Shown: positions 21,937-34,924 of the stretch, in pieces
How the letters are laid out: each line of letters begins with the position of its first letter
How positions within the stretch are numbered: position 1 is the first letter of the stretch
Source of the DNA: Guadua angustifolia
Taxonomy: Eukaryota > Streptophyta > Magnoliopsida > Poales > Poaceae
Assembly (NCBI GenBank): GCA_036346375.1
Contig: CM070501.1
Coordinates: 53,857,326 to 53,921,325, forward strand
Direction of reading: 5' to 3'
DNA length: 64,000 nt
Notes under the pieces: generated by a model
Database searches by the model: none
What the model was told of the DNA's origin: nothing
The model's input: only the letters and a program-made list of their open reading frames with translations
Translations under genes and position numbers: made by a program

Positions 21937-22827
21937 TGTAAAGACCATATATAGAGCGGGAGGGAGGGCAAAGTTCAACGTCTCTCCTTCACGAGGATAT
22001 AGCAGCCCACCAAAACCCACCGTGCCGATGGCGAGTAGGCAGGGAAGGCAACGCAGCGGGTGTCTGATCATCTAAGTATGTTGACCAAAGCAACAAATAG
22101 TCAATGTGAGCATTTCTTCTTATTTATGATTTTTTGTCAGTTGTCACAATTGTAATTGTATAAATGGGTTGAATAGAGATAATATCCGATTTGTTTGATT
22201 GATTGATATTAACTTATTCATAGATTTACAAAAGTTTAAGAAACAAACATTATACAAGTATTTCTCAAATAATAAAATATTATTAATAACCCTCGAACCG
22301 ATAGAAATACATAACAACCTATTTATTAAGTTTGTCTCAATTTAACCTAAATCTTTGGATCCACACTTTTTTTTGGGTGGGGGGGTGGCCACTAACCTGG
22401 ACTGAACGTCGTACCATACATACGGAGCGGAGTTGGAATGGAAGGCCAAGGATCGGCCGTGGCGGTTGCGCCTCCGGCTCCCACGTAGGCGATGAATCCC
22501 ACAACCGGTACCCAGATCATCCAAACTCAATAATTGTTGAGAAAAAACAGAGGATATGCGCTCAACTAAAGTGACCAGGCTTGTAAGCTTGGACTTTCAC
22601 GATGATACGGGGTGAACCATCTGTACTGGACTACTCATTTCTCTCTGAGAAAAGAAGTAGTTGTATTGATGACCATCACGGCCAATAGTAACGCTCATCC
22701 GCAGATACATTACAGAAGGTGAAATATTTGGCATTTCACTGAACATATAAAGTAGACAGAAGATTCTTCAGCTCTCACGGTTCAAGCCAACAATGGTTCC
22801 CAGCAGCGAAATTTGGGTAGCCTGCCT
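21937..22827. other. Intergenic DNA without a recognised gene
   Basis: AT-rich to 22350, then a homopolymer-rich ttttttttgggtggggggg tract at 22366-22385 and moderate GC to 22520. No supported gene or terminal repeat. Confidence 0.4.
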
Positions 22828-22942
22828 TCAAGCTGGTATTCTGATGGTTACTGTACATGCTGTACAATCTTTTAGGCGCTTCTGTACGACTGCATCTGTT
22901 GCCTCACGGGGCCGCAACTTGGCACGCACCATGCCAACCAGG
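22828..22942 (-). other. Candidate terminal exon of an unidentified gene
   Basis: On the minus strand a pyrimidine-rich tract ending GTTTAG is followed by an open 37-codon stretch containing LVGMVRAKLRPREATDAVVQ and VTIRIPA before a TGA. Composition (charged, GC-rich codons) is exon-like and differs from the AT-rich surroundings. I do not recognise the protein and found no upstream exon I can defend, so this may be an orphan or chance frame. Confidence 0.3.
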
Positions 22943-24324
22943 CTAAACATTCAAGAAAAAAAGTACTATTGAAGTATCATTGTATGAACTGAAAACGGAA
23001 AGTGATGTTCAGCAGCAGAACCTGGCAACTTGCCAGTCTCCACTTATGAGTTGTATTGCGTGTTGTGTCAATTCACTAGCAAGCAGCAACATAAGTGGAA
23101 GTGAGATGGAAACTACAATTTTGGATTTGTGTCCGTCCCGACACCACAAACTTACTTTAAAAAACAGAGGACACCTGGATTACAAAAACACATGCATCAG
23201 CAAAATCATCACACGAATTATCTCTGTAAAGACCGAAATCACGTCTGCGGCCCCTTGCACCGATATAAACTTATACACATATGTACTCTGATTAAATAAC
23301 ATATGTACTCCGATTAAACAAGACACACCGTGTCGACGTGGATCCTTGGGTTCACACACATTTGAGTTTAATGGATAGGAAAGAATAACCTCGCTCCCAC
23401 CACCACGCTACTGGCCGTCCTTCTCGATCCCTAATGTTGGGAGATAAAAAGCACAGCACTCAAACTAAAATGCATTACTGTTTGGTATAGTACAGCACCT
23501 TTATGAATGACTTACGAGAGAGGATTTCACGAAAGAAAATTTCAGTGCAAAGTGTGACCCACTGACCCGCTAGATTCGGAGCTGTGTGGGAATAAAATTG
23601 GCGTTGACATCCAACGGGTGTCTCCCGTCGCGGAGCTGAGGCCGTGGAGCACCTTTGCCTTGGACCGATCGGTCCACCGGTGCTTGGACCTGGATCCGCA
23701 AAAACCGTGTCAGCAGCAACATCTCAGCACGGACGCACGGTGCTTGGTGAGCCTCACCGATCCAGAAACAGAAACGAGAGTCGCAGCTCGCCTCACCGAT
23801 CCAGCTCCGTTATTTTGCTTCTTTTCGTTTACCCTGCATCCATCCACGATGTTTCCACCACACGAAACCATAGAATCTCAAGGACAGCTGCTAGCCATCA
23901 TTGAGATAAAAGTTGCAGCAACAAACACGTGTGCAGAAAATCTTAGAACAAGCAGAGCAATGGGAAAGACGAATTATCCATGCTAATCCGACATAACACA
24001 AATTACCCAACTATAACAATTGTACAGTCTTACAACAGGGTGAGGCCTCCAGGTTCCTGGTCTTCACCGCTTGTTTTACTTCCCCAATTTGCAGGTTTCT
24101 TCTATCCAATGTTAGATAACTTCCAGCTCAGTGATTAGGTAAACGCAGCACTCTACAAGTACTACATAACTGCAAATAATGGTACAGATCCACTGAGACA
24201 AGAAGAACAAACAGCAACGCGGACGGCAGCATTGGTTGGGGTCCCTACATAACCAAAATTTACAGGACGACAACATTGTATCGCGCCGACAATATCATTC
24301 CAGAATCTTTGGTGAACTTATGAG
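22943..24324. other. Intergenic DNA without a recognised gene
   Basis: The plus strand holds frames at 23618-23986 and 23644-23904 that lack domains. The GC-rich patch 23600-23810 could be an untranslated leader or promoter, but no start can be tied to it. Confidence 0.35.
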
Positions 24325-24531
24325 TTATGATCTTTCCAGTCTGACGTCAAGATCTGCAGAGAAAAGTAAGTTGGAGATGTAAGGTTCATCATTTTGGATC
24401 ATAAGATTATTAGTTGTAGTTTTAGTCAGTTTTTTTTCTATGGCCCATGAAGTTTGTGATATTAGTTCATCTGCTAGACTGCTACTAAAATCAAGATGCA
24501 TTTCAGAAGCACCTAATGGGATAGCACTCAA
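24325..24531 (-). other. Candidate orphan coding exon
   Basis: An open minus-strand frame contains LGASEMHLDFSSSLADELIS and QTSWAIEKKLTKTTT and ends LDVRLERS before TAA. It includes TTTTCTCTGCAG at 24358-24369, a good acceptor-like site, so the true structure may be an intron followed by a short final exon. No family recognised. Confidence 0.25.
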
Positions 24532-27500
24532 GTTCGTCTTACGGTATCACATTATGTTCATGTCGTTAGAACATACGTTACCAAAATTTTAAATGCTCTG
24601 CTCAGATGTATTTTTGAACATTAATATCAACAAGTAGCTGGAATCTGGAGCAGAAATGGAGAAGTAATTAAGTAAATGCCAATTGCCAAAGGCATATTTC
24701 TTGTGGGAATCCATGGACAATCATATTGTGATTTGCCAAAGCAAAATTCATGGAAGCAGAGTTTCAAGGGTTGTTCTGGACAGCACAAGTTTATAAATGC
24801 CAAAATTTCAAATGTTCAGTTTTCAAATAGCAGATCATCAAATGTTAAAATTTTATGTCATGTGGTATATAGTACACGTTGTTCGATTAGAACCCAATAT
24901 GTTTGGAGTACTCACATGATAACTTTATATAGGTAATGAAAAACTATCTACCTCAAACAGCCAAGGTAAAATGACAAACAAAAAGTGCAATCAAGATACA
25001 AGATCAAGCCTTTCATTAGTAATTAGTAAATAGCAATTCAATAGTTTCCAGACAATAAAACTTAACATAACATGCAGAATTCCCACTAATCAATCCATTT
25101 ACATTACATATGACCTAAGAACAGTATCCCATGAAGTGTTTTCCATCGAACAAAGTAGCCAGAGACTAAAATTGTTGCACCTAGTTCTAACAATGGGTAT
25201 TATGGCCGGGTTCAATAGATGTATCAGGCATGTGCCATTTGGAAAAAAGGTTATTGTACTGCATCAAGGCTCCTGAGCTGATCCAATATAGAAAAGAACA
25301 GAACAAAATAATGAAGTATCCCTCTAAGCTCAAGAAAAGGTTAAGATATTAGAGTAAAAAAAAAGTCTTCTTTATGATAATTTGATAACATTCTCAAAAG
25401 CTCCCTCACAGAATGAGAAAATTTTCCATTGCAGTATACAAGTACCAATATTCAATGGTGCAAAACAGTTATATTACAATTTACACTGCATTTTATGATA
25501 TAGTGATTACTGATTAGTTAGCCCCAGTTTGAAAATCACCGCATGTTTCCCTCAGCTGCCCGCGGAACATTCCTACCTGAATTGCAAAACAATCTGCCAA
25601 TGGCAAAGTAATTATCAATTCCCAATGGGCTCGACCAACATGGCCATCTATAGACAGCTGATGAGAATAGGAAAGACTACTTAGCTATCTCTATATTACT
25701 TGAAAAGTTGAATTCCATAATAAGCAAAGCAGGTAAACTGAAATGAGCTTCAATTTGAATCCCTCCCAGTTTTCGAAGTTCGAACTATAGTTAAAATTGG
25801 AATAACAAACAACAAGACTCGCATACTCTGTGCAGCAACAGCCATATAACTATACAAGTAATCTCTCTGTAACTTGAATTCATAGAAGGCTCATCAATTT
25901 CCAATAAGAAAATTTTGCAGTAGTTTGGGTGTTTGACACTACAGCTAAAACTGAAATGGCACACAGGTAGACAGACATACCAACACCAATAAACTGGTCC
26001 CTGGGAAGAATAACTAAGAAAGAAAAACTAAACGATATCAAATCATTTTGGATCATAAGGTAGATAATTGCATCAGCTCAAGACAATGTGGAGGGCTAGA
26101 GCCTAGTGTTCTCAGTTCTCACCATAGTTACCGGATTCGTTGTAAACCCCCGCAAATCACAAACAAAATTCGTTGAACCGAACCGATTTAAGGTATGGGG
26201 TTCGTATTCACGGTAGAAATTGGAAGAAAAAGTGGTAAACCACAAACCCGAATCCCGTACCGCGACTCGGACGAACTGCATTTCTGATAAGTATAGTTCT
26301 CACTAATCTTTAGATGAAGTCCAAGTAGGTATTTAGTGCAAATAACAAAGAAAAAGAAGTAATTGTACACAAGATGCTAAAGTAGTTCAAAAGAACAGTT
26401 GCATTACCTAACATATGGTCCAGTTTATTGGACATAAGACTCTTGTAATTTATAATTTAGGCAAACACATCCCAAATAAAAATAATCATTGAGTACTAAA
26501 GTCCAAATTAAACAAGTACATAGTATTTAAAAAATGTGCAATATCAAAATGTTCTGCAAAAGATCTATCATTTCCAAACATTTTGAGTTGACATAGCAGA
26601 AAGGAGTTCCATAGCAGTGAATTAAGTCAAATACATGCCAAATTAATTATAAACATAAAAATAAATTTATTTTAAAAATCATGGTATGGGCTTGACATAT
26701 GACACCCAATATGGAAGAAGACAAGTGGTTAACACACAATATCCACTTTTTTCAGATTAAATGCAAAGAATGAAAGGAGGCAGAAACTTTGCCAATCTTT
26801 TACAAAATTATATAGGAAATGCCTCTATTACTGTACAAGCTTCCTTTTACCAGAAACCAGCAAATTATTATCATGGATACTTTTAAGATCACAATACTAG
26901 AAACCTCCTTAGCTTTAAATCATTTGCATCATCGCATGGCAACCCCATCATATATTAACTCAATCCACAGTTATCCTTACTTGGTAGATCAACAGATTAT
27001 TAGTAATACTTGTGGTCCTACTCCTATCTACTAGCCTGTAAGGTAAGTTCCTGGTTCATGTGGTCCTGGTCAAACAATCAAGCAGAAGATTGCTCCATAG
27101 CATATGCACCTTATTTCTTACCTATGATTCGTGCAAACAACATTAGCACAACACCAATTATATGCAGGTCTGCTAGTGTGTGGCAATGCTAATGTAAAAC
27201 AGAACATCCAACTATCCAAGACCATCAGATCATCACACTTTGGTCCTTCTTACTTCTTTGAAAGATACAGGTAGCCATACACTTTGACAAATGAAATATA
27301 AAATGTTATATTATTGCCTTATTGGTAATTAAGTGTAGTAAAATACAATCGCACAGGTAGAGTTATTCTGGCTTGCACAAGTGAGCGGCTGATTTATCAG
27401 AAAAATTAGCATCCTCTGTATGTTAGGTAAGAAACCTCAGTCAATAAAGCTTTCTACAAAAACAATTGAGTCGCATAGACAGCATGTATTCCCATCATAC

Positions 27501-27629
27501 CTACTATGTTTTGCAGCTTGGATAAGTTTTTCTTGAATTTGAAGAATTCACCAATTAAGTCATTGGAAAATAAATGTGCGAGGATGATTGCCTGCTAAAG
27601 CAATATGAAATATACCTGGCCTACAGATG
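24532..27629. other. AT-rich DNA downstream of the GTE gene
   Basis: Over 3 kb of AT-rich sequence with short frames only. Part may be the 3' untranslated region of the GTE gene just to the right. The phrase attttggatcataag occurs at both about 24393 and 26044. No other structure seen. Confidence 0.4.
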
Positions 27630-29491
27630 TTACGTTCTGGGCGACTGTGCAGCATCAGAGCCATCTGCTGATGAACTATCAGTGTCCGTATCTGCACATG
27701 CTTCTCAAGGTAAATTCCATGTGTTTTGCAGATGCTTCTGAACAAAACCTTTATAAAGCTTATTGCAAAAGATATTCTGCTTTATAAATTTCTGCAAAGG
27801 AAGAAGACATTTACCACTGGAGGAAGACCCTGAATCGCTGCTAGAGCTTCCAGAACTACTTGATCTACCGGCATTCTCTCCCTTCTGATCTTCCAAATGA
27901 ACTGGAGATGATGAACCCACGTATCTCTCATTGTAATCTGTAGTTGAGAAAGCTTAGCTGTTACACTTACACTAATAAAAAAAGTAGGTTAAAACTTACA
28001 AACACAAGTAACCATCACATTTAGAGTAAAAACTGATACATCTGTTCTTTTCTCAAAAGACAACACTAACAGTCACAAACGTACTCTAAAGGCGTATATT
28101 TAGCATACCTGCTGCAATTTCCTTAGGTGGTTCAACATCAACTGTTTCCGGTTCTGGAATCTGTACCTGCAGGATAATAGTAAGTACTATACGGGCAACA
28201 TGACCTAACAATAAACCCACACCTATTACTCCATCAATAAAAAGCATACCGTCTCTTGTACTGTGAGCATCTGATCCAGCTCTGCCTCATCCTTCCTTGC
28301 ATGCTCTATCCTCTCCAGCTCTGGATCATGCTCAGCCTCATCCTGACTTACCACGGAAAGCTCAGCCTTCCGCTTATTCTTGCTTATACTTTTCTTGTAG
28401 TTTGTCACAAACCTATCAAGCTCCCATAATGTCTCAACATCAAAGCTATCTATATCAACCTCAATCTCATCGTCATGCTGGCTCAGTGACAAGTTCCTCT
28501 TCTTTATGATCTGTACAACATTGTCGAGCTTCTCAGGTGGCAAGTCCTGGAGGTTATTGCTAAGCCGCTGCTTCTCCCAGAAGGTCATCTCCCTTTTATT
28601 AGGCTCCCTTGCCTTGGGTTTCTTCAAAACTGGGGGTCTGCCAGTGTGCGGCTTTGGTGTAGCCTCCATCCCTGCAGCAGGCACTGTCGAGTCAGACCTC
28701 TCTAACACTGTATCATTGTCTATCTCCCTTGGCTTCCTGGGTGCAGCCGATGATGGTGTCGGTGGCTGTGGTGACAGCTGTGCTACCTCAGCTTCAATCT
28801 CTGGCCACTTCTCCTGAAACATATTCAGCAGCTGTTCGGCCATGAAGTGCACGTCTTGCCCCTTGGGGTTGTACTTCATGGCATTCTGAAAAGTCAAACG
28901 CACGTCAGCGGCGAACTCCCGTGGCGAGTTGTACTGCCCTGCGGCCAGACGCGACTTGACAGTGCCAAGGTCCATGGGCTTGGTGATGATGGTGTGGTAG
29001 TCGCGCAGGCCAAGCGCACTGGCGTCGACCGGCGTGTTGAACACCCAGCTGTGCTTGTGCTTCATCAGCTTAGCAAGAAGCGCGGCGCAGGTCTTGAACA
29101 CGGGTGCGTAGAGCTTGCGCCGCGCCTCCGCCGAGCCGGACGGGTTCGGCGGGCCCTTCTTTGACTTGTGCTTGGAGGCGGGCGGGTGCGGGGGGAGCGG
29201 GGTGGAGGGGTCAGTGGCGGAGAGGGCGGAAGAGGGCGCGGGCGCGGGGAGGGAGTTTAGGCGCTTGGAGGCGGCGCGCACCTGGGCGAGCTCGGCGGTG
29301 AGGCGGCGGCGGAGTTCCCGGCGGGTGGCCGGTGACGAGGGGAGAGAGAAGGTGACGGTGGGGATGTGTTGGCCGTTGCGAGCATCGGAGGAGGCGGCAC
29401 TGGGGGCCTTGGAGGAGTTGGCGCCAGGGCCGGGGCCGTGAGATTTGCGGGAGTACGGCTTGCCGGACGGCGACGGCGGGCCGGAGGTCAT
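27630..29491 (-). CDS. BET-type bromodomain protein, GTE family, four exons
   Basis: Exons on the minus strand: 29491-28250, 28166-28109, 27937-27815 and 27691-27630, all with GT-AG borders and phases that join exactly to 494 codons. The start ATG at 29491 has an in-frame TGA four codons upstream. Residues about 128-230 form a bromodomain (VFKTCAALLAKLMKHKHSWV; DYHTIITKPMDLGTVKSRL; acetyl-lysine-binding Asn208 in KYNPKG). Residues about 300-366 form the NET domain (EMTFWEKQRLSNNLQDLPPE ... DIDSFDVETLWELDRFV). The tail has the usual SSSSGSSSSDSGSSSS run and ends DAAQSPRT. One bromodomain plus NET is the plant GTE arrangement, nuclear readers of acetylated histones that regulate transcription. 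The N-terminus is basic, Ser/Pro-rich and probably disordered. The exact GTE number is not assignable. Confidence 0.95.
28109..28166 (-). other. Exon 2 of the GTE gene (58 bp)
   Basis: Acceptor CCTGCAG and donor CAG|GTATGC border a short exon encoding VQIPEPETVDVEPPKEIAA plus one base. It is too short to stand out alone; the reading frame continues exactly from exon 1 (phase 0) to exon 3 (phase 1). Confidence 0.88.
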
Positions 29492-29874
29492 GTGCACGAG
29501 TCAACGGCGCCGGCGAATCGAAGGCAGCGGCGGATCGGAGGCGGCGATTTGGGGATTTGGCGGAGGGCCGAGGCGAGATGGGAAGAAAGGGAAGGGGTTC
29601 GGTGAGGGCTTTGGTGTGGGAAACCGGAGGTGGTGGGGCAGGAAAGCCGTTGCTGTGCAAGCGAGGCCCGGTGGCCGCCTAGCTATTTCCCTGGTCCAAA
29701 ACGTCTTTTTTTAGTCGAGAGTGCTTCCATACTTTTTCTATTAAGAGTTATATAAATATTAAAATATAAGTAAATAATAGATAGTAATTATTTATCCCTT
29801 TGTTTATTTTAAAATTTATGTAATTTGTATTGAAAGGGAAAACATTAAAGCACCGCTCTTTTTAGGGCCTATTT

Positions 29875-30086
29875 GTTTTAATTTTGGATTCTCTAAAAAC
29901 TGATTCTGAATTATGGTGGTAGAGAAACTGATTCTCCAAAAATTAAAATCTAAAAGCACATATAAAATGAATTGTGGATTCTAGTGTATATAGGTGAGCT
30001 GGATTGTGAAAATCAGATTATTTATTTGTTTTTTTTTACTTTTAGAACCAGAATCCAGAATCAAAATAAAAAAACAAACAGAGCCC
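29875..30086. mobile_element. Tourist-like MITE with TTA target duplication
   Basis: Ends gggcctatttgttttaattt and caaacagagccc are inverted and flanked by TTA at 29872-29874 and 30087-30089. It lies about 380 bp upstream of the GTE start, so it may sit in or near that gene's promoter. Confidence 0.8.
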
Positions 30087-30089
30087 TTA

Positions 30090-31832
30090 ACCTCTTCTTT
30101 TCTTGTCTCCTTTCCATTGCTGGTAAAAACTTCTGCTTATCTACTGTTTGCGTTTTTGGATTGTAGAGCAGGTAGGTTAATCAAATGTCCAGTAAAATAA
30201 TTATGCTACTTCTAGCAAGATTAAACCTAGCCCTGATCTTATTAGGTAAGATAGAATGGCATAATTAAGTGGTTCGTAGAATTGATCATATAACGGTTAA
30301 CTGAAATAACTGTCGGATTCTATTTATTGACTAATGTAAGGTCGTGTAAATAGCACTTATTATTACATGAGTCAATAACAATAGATAGAAATGAAAATGA
30401 CGATATACATAAGATTATTCTCATTGTTAGTTAACCACTATTGTAAGATTCGTTAAGCGTACTTATTACGAGAAGAAGAATTTGTCACTTCGAATCGTAT
30501 CTATCCATTGTTTAATATGATTTTTTTTTTTGGATTTTAGATTAAGGAGCTTCTACGATGTGTTCGAGAGTAAAAATGTGTCTATATGTTCTAACAAGGC
30601 TGCAATTGTCAATATAGTATTATATATATGATGCCATTTGGTTAGATCTTGTTAGTGGCGGTCAAATTATCATTTAACATTAAAAAACAACTTTGGGAAA
30701 AAAACATTTTTAATGCGAGAACTACTTTATTGATTAATGACTGTATATATTTTACAAATGATATTAAACCCTAGTGTCACGGTTTCTTGCGTAGTTTTAC
30801 CTTTTGAGTCGAAACAACACCAAAAGTACTCAATATCTATAACCAACTTCGTTGTTTGCAAGCACCACTACGGCATGTCGCATCTGATAAACACGTGTGC
30901 CAAAAGTTTAGTAGTACTTTTAGTAAACTGTTTAGAGAGCTACCTGCCTCCCATTTGATACAATGTACCACAAAAGGTTTAAAAGTAATTTTGGGAAACT
31001 TGTTTGGAATACTCTATATAATAGAGGCTGGGAATGCCGAGCAATCAGAGGGGCCACGTGTCGCCCTCCGGCGAGGCCCCCTGGAAAATCCAAAAATTAC
31101 GATTAGGTCCTTTCGAAAAAATTAAAAATCGCGTTTAGATCCTTTCGGCCGTTTTTTAGGTAAAATAGACCCGAGAAATTTTGAAATTACGTTTAGATCC
31201 CTACACTCGGTTTATAGCTGAATTAAAAATCACGTTTAGGTCCTTTCACCGATTTTTTTGTAGATTGGACCCGAAAAAATTCGAAATGACGTTTAGGTCC
31301 CGCAACGCAGTTTCCTAAAAAAACAACCAGATTTTTTCCTCGCGACGTGGCATCGCGCGCAACTCAACCTAGTATCTAACACTTGGTTGTGAAAAGGGTT
31401 AAATCTGGCTAAAGTGCTCAATGTTTAAAACAAGTGATATATTTACATAAGCACTAATCCAATGTGTTGTATCTGGTACACTTGTTCTAAAAAGATTTAA
31501 AGATTTCACATACTTGTTTGGAAGAGATATTGGCATGATTACAAGGATTAGCACCGCCTAAAGTTTGAAGGGTCACTCCAGACTAAAATATATTTTTATA
31601 TTTATATAAAATTAAAAAGAGGATTTTTCTCCATAAAAATAAGGCTTGTTTGGAAATCACAAGCCTACCAAACTCCACATTTGCGAGGTTGCTAGCATAG
31701 TTTAGCCGAATTTTGTTTGACTCTAGTCTCTATCCAAGTTTTCAAAATGGTTCTAGCTTGACAGGAGTACAATTTGGCATTTGCCCTTAAAAATTCAAAC
31801 AATATTCATTCTTCAATCTACGCATTCGTGCC
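30090..31832. other. Intergenic DNA with a degenerate phrase repeat
   Basis: AT-rich DNA. At 31090-31305 the phrase acgtttaggtcc (variants acgattaggtcc, gcgtttagatcc) recurs five times every 32-60 bp, each after an A-rich segment. A mixed GC patch gccctccggcgaggccccc precedes it at 31062. No gene seen. Confidence 0.5.
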
Positions 31833-33076
31833 TAGGGGTGGACATCAGTTTATACGATAAAATAGGTCAGTTTATTTGGTAAAAAAATGATTTTCAAAAG
31901 GTTGCCATGGAATTAACCAAACTAAAATAAAAAAAACTGACCCTACTTAACCAATTAATTTAGATTGGTTACATCAGTATTTCGGTATACTGAATTATAG
32001 CTCATAAACACTTAAGTTCAGATCTAGAGAACACATAAATACTCATAACCTTTACTCCCACACAATCTATTATTTCTCTTGGTTTGTAAGGAGAGCATCA
32101 AAAATCCCAAACACAACCAGCAACAAAACCATCATCTAAATAAGAAAAAAGGAATAGAAAGAAAGAAAAAAATCACCATCAATACGTAGCATGCGGACCT
32201 GCTACAATCACCGCTTCCGCTGCTAGAGCGCCCCACCACCCAACAGGACCCATCCTCGAAAATTTCACACAAGAGAAGAACTTATAGCCATTTTAACTCT
32301 AAAATCATATCAATAGACAAGGAACAAAAGAATGCATGCATTCATTGAAGATTATGTTGTCAATCGAAGAGGTGAATATGATGGGCTAGAATATGTTTGC
32401 AATCATTAACTAAATTGAACTAAACTAAATTTGGATCCCCAACCGTCTGATCGAAGACAACGCGCCACATCCTCGCAGAGAAGAATAACAGCAGAGGATA
32501 CGCAATCCCCAACCGCCTAACCTCTAGATCCGGATAAAAGGGGGCGTGGATAGCGCTCGACATGGATTTTAACACCTCTTTGGCCCATCGCCACCCCACA
32601 TCAGCTTGCTGCTCACCTCACCCCCTCCCTGACCGTTTTGCCCTTTTCCTTCCTTCTCCACAATCACCTATCCCCGTCAGCCCCGCATCGCCCCCTCGCT
32701 TTGCCCTTGGCGGTTACCTGTTGGTCGCTAGGATTAGCCATGTGGGGGACAAGTCATGGATGGGAATGGCCAAATAGGAGTTGAGACGCGGGAGTTGGGA
32801 CTTGGGACGTCAGGAGAGGTTAGTTTAGGTGAGCTTCCTTGATCTGCTGGGGTTATGCCCTTGCTCCTTGTAGCTTTAGAATCCTTGGTTGGATAATTAG
32901 ATTGATGTAAGAAATTCAGTTATATGATTTATTGGGTTTATGTGATATGAACTCCGAACTAAATATCAAACTTCGAGTAGTGACAAAGCAAAAGGCAAAA
33001 TGGAAACCGAATTAACCTAGAATTTAGGTAAAATTGGTTTGGTCGGGTATTTTGGTTTCGATAAACAACCGCCCCG
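31833..33076. mobile_element. Possible hAT-type element carrying a GC-rich segment
   Basis: The left end taggggtggacatcagttta is inverted relative to the right end ataaacaaccgcccc, both typical of hAT termini, with subterminal ttggt/accaa words on both sides. A GC-rich gene-like segment lies inside (32200-32860) with an open frame at 32562-32777 that has no domain. No 8-bp target duplication could be confirmed. Confidence 0.4.
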
Positions 33077-33188
33077 GGACATAGAGCTGGTCTCCACAAG
33101 CACGATCCACGAGGGAATGACCGTATGAGACGAACAAGTCATTGGCCAATGGCCACAGCATTTCCGGGCCTTCTTTCCCTAACTTGCT

Positions 33189-33268
33189 ACATGCTTCAGA
33201 TCAGCTCAGCCACCGGACCAGACTACAAACATGCTTCAGATCAGCTCAGCCACCGGACCATACTACAA
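33189..33268. repeat. 40-bp tandem duplication
   Basis: Two adjacent copies of acatgcttcagatcagctca...gactacaa with one or two mismatches. Confidence 0.9.
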
Positions 33269-34139
33269 CGACACCCGTCGAGACTAGAGAGAGCGCAAAC
33301 TGCGGCCAGCCGGAATATGCTCGCCGGTACTGACGATTCGCCGGTGGTTGAATCAAATTAGCGACGAGCTCGCCTAGGATTCCTCCTCATCCAGACGGCC
33401 GCCTAACCAGCACAGCGACAAATCAGCTTAGCCAGATGAAATACCACGAGCCTTTATTAAAACAGCGCATGTGCGGCAAGAAGTGTAGTGCTCGTGCCGT
33501 GATCTTCGAGGTGGTCAGTCAGTCAGTCCAGTGAGCCCACGGGGAGATCCCGATCCGAAATCTGAATCCGACGGAAGAGAAGAGAGAGGGGGGTGAAATG
33601 ATGCGGCCGCGGCTGGTGCTCTTTGGCGACTCCATCACCGAGCACGTCCTTCGCCTCCGGCCGCTGGGGCGCCGCCCGCGCTGACCACTTGGCCCGTCAG
33701 ATACGTCCGCGTCTCTTTCTCCGTCCCTCTCGCCGTCGCTAGCTGCTGTGCGTAGGTTTGACCTTGCGTTTTTTTGTTGGGTGCGGTGCTGATTAGGCGG
33801 ACGTGGTGCTGCGCGGGTTCAGCGGGTACAACACGCGGTGGGTGCTGAAGGTGCTGGCGAGGTCCATGGAGGGGCGGCCGACCCGGCGGCCATGGGCCAT
33901 CACGGTGTTCTTCGGCGCCAACGATGCGAACCTGCCCGACCAGGTGTAGGCGCTCCAGCACGTGCCACTTGAGAGCAACCTCTGCGCCTAATTCAAGGTT
34001 GCGGCCAAGCTAGGCCATACTCTCATGGAACTGGGAATATTTGCAGTGTTCATGGCTTGACTTTCGCGTGTAGTGCTCAGAAATATGTGTTTGCTTATCT
34101 ATTTGTGGTCTGGTCCTTCGCAGGAGACATGGCCTTCTA

Positions 34140-34265
34140 CTGCTATTATACTCACCACGCCTCCGCTGATCGATGAACCAGCGAGAATCTCTGGTAAGAA
34201 GGCTGCTATTATACTCATCACGCCTCCGCTGATCGATGAACCAGCGAGAATCTCTGGTAAGAAGG
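34140..34265 (+). repeat. 63-bp tandem duplication of an exon end plus splice donor
   Basis: Copies at 34140-34202 and 34203-34265 differ by one base. Each holds the codons for AIILTTPPLIDEPARIS (second copy ILITPP) followed by the donor ggtaagaag, so the GDSL pseudogene has two alternative exon 3 ends. Confidence 0.92.
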
Positions 34266-34769
34266 GATAACCCCAAAGATTCAGACATCTACTTTACTTA
34301 GCTCTCAAGGGCGATGCTAGTGGCCAACCAAAGAGAAATCAGTTGATGTCTTTATGCTGATCCCCGTGTGGGTTTCCTTTTGCTATACGCCGTACTTGTT
34401 GCATTTGTTCATGACACTATAAGTCTTATAGCAGTATGGTCAATATCCTCAGTTTTCTTGTGTACAGTGTACCTGACGATTATAATGAACATAATGGGAG
34501 GGGAGAAACAACCGGGAAATTGCTTGTGTTTTGATCTCTGAATTACATCATCCAAACCGCTAAGTTCATTCAAGAAGTTCAAATGTTGGTCCAAATTCAT
34601 TAGATGTATCCAGAGCATGCTTATATATTTGACCCAAAGATATTTTACCATCAGTCCATGGTGTGGAATTCTTTAAATATTGTCTGTATATTCATGCATA
34701 ACGTAAGTATGTGCATTCTATACTGTGGGAGTGGTATTAGGTACTATATCCGGTTATCCACTTGGTGGC

Positions 34770-34924
34770 CCGTTGGATTTTTTTTTTTTTGAAATTGGCC
34801 AAGAGCTCTGGTATTTCGTTAAGAGAGGGATGAGCACCCAACGAATCTGGGATTCGGACCTGGGTGGGCTGAGGGGCCACGCCCGCTCCTTGCCAGCTGG
34901 GCACCCTTGGGATGATTTAAAGAT
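34770..34924 (-). mobile_element. tRNA-derived SINE in a GDSL intron
   Basis: On the minus strand the segment has a box A-like GTGCCCAGCTGGCAAGGAG and a box B-like GGTCCGAATCCC, followed by a body ending in an A run (the t-run at 34780-34792 on the plus strand). This order is that of plant SINEs transcribed by RNA polymerase III. Target duplications are not clear. Confidence 0.7.

Noticed and set aside
28297..29441. Plus-strand frames opposite the GTE gene
   Set aside because: They mirror the well-supported GTE exon on the other strand and have no domain.
34855..34910. Possible functional tRNA gene
   Set aside because: Box A and box B-like motifs are present but no cloverleaf can be formed and an A tail follows; it is a tRNA-derived SINE.
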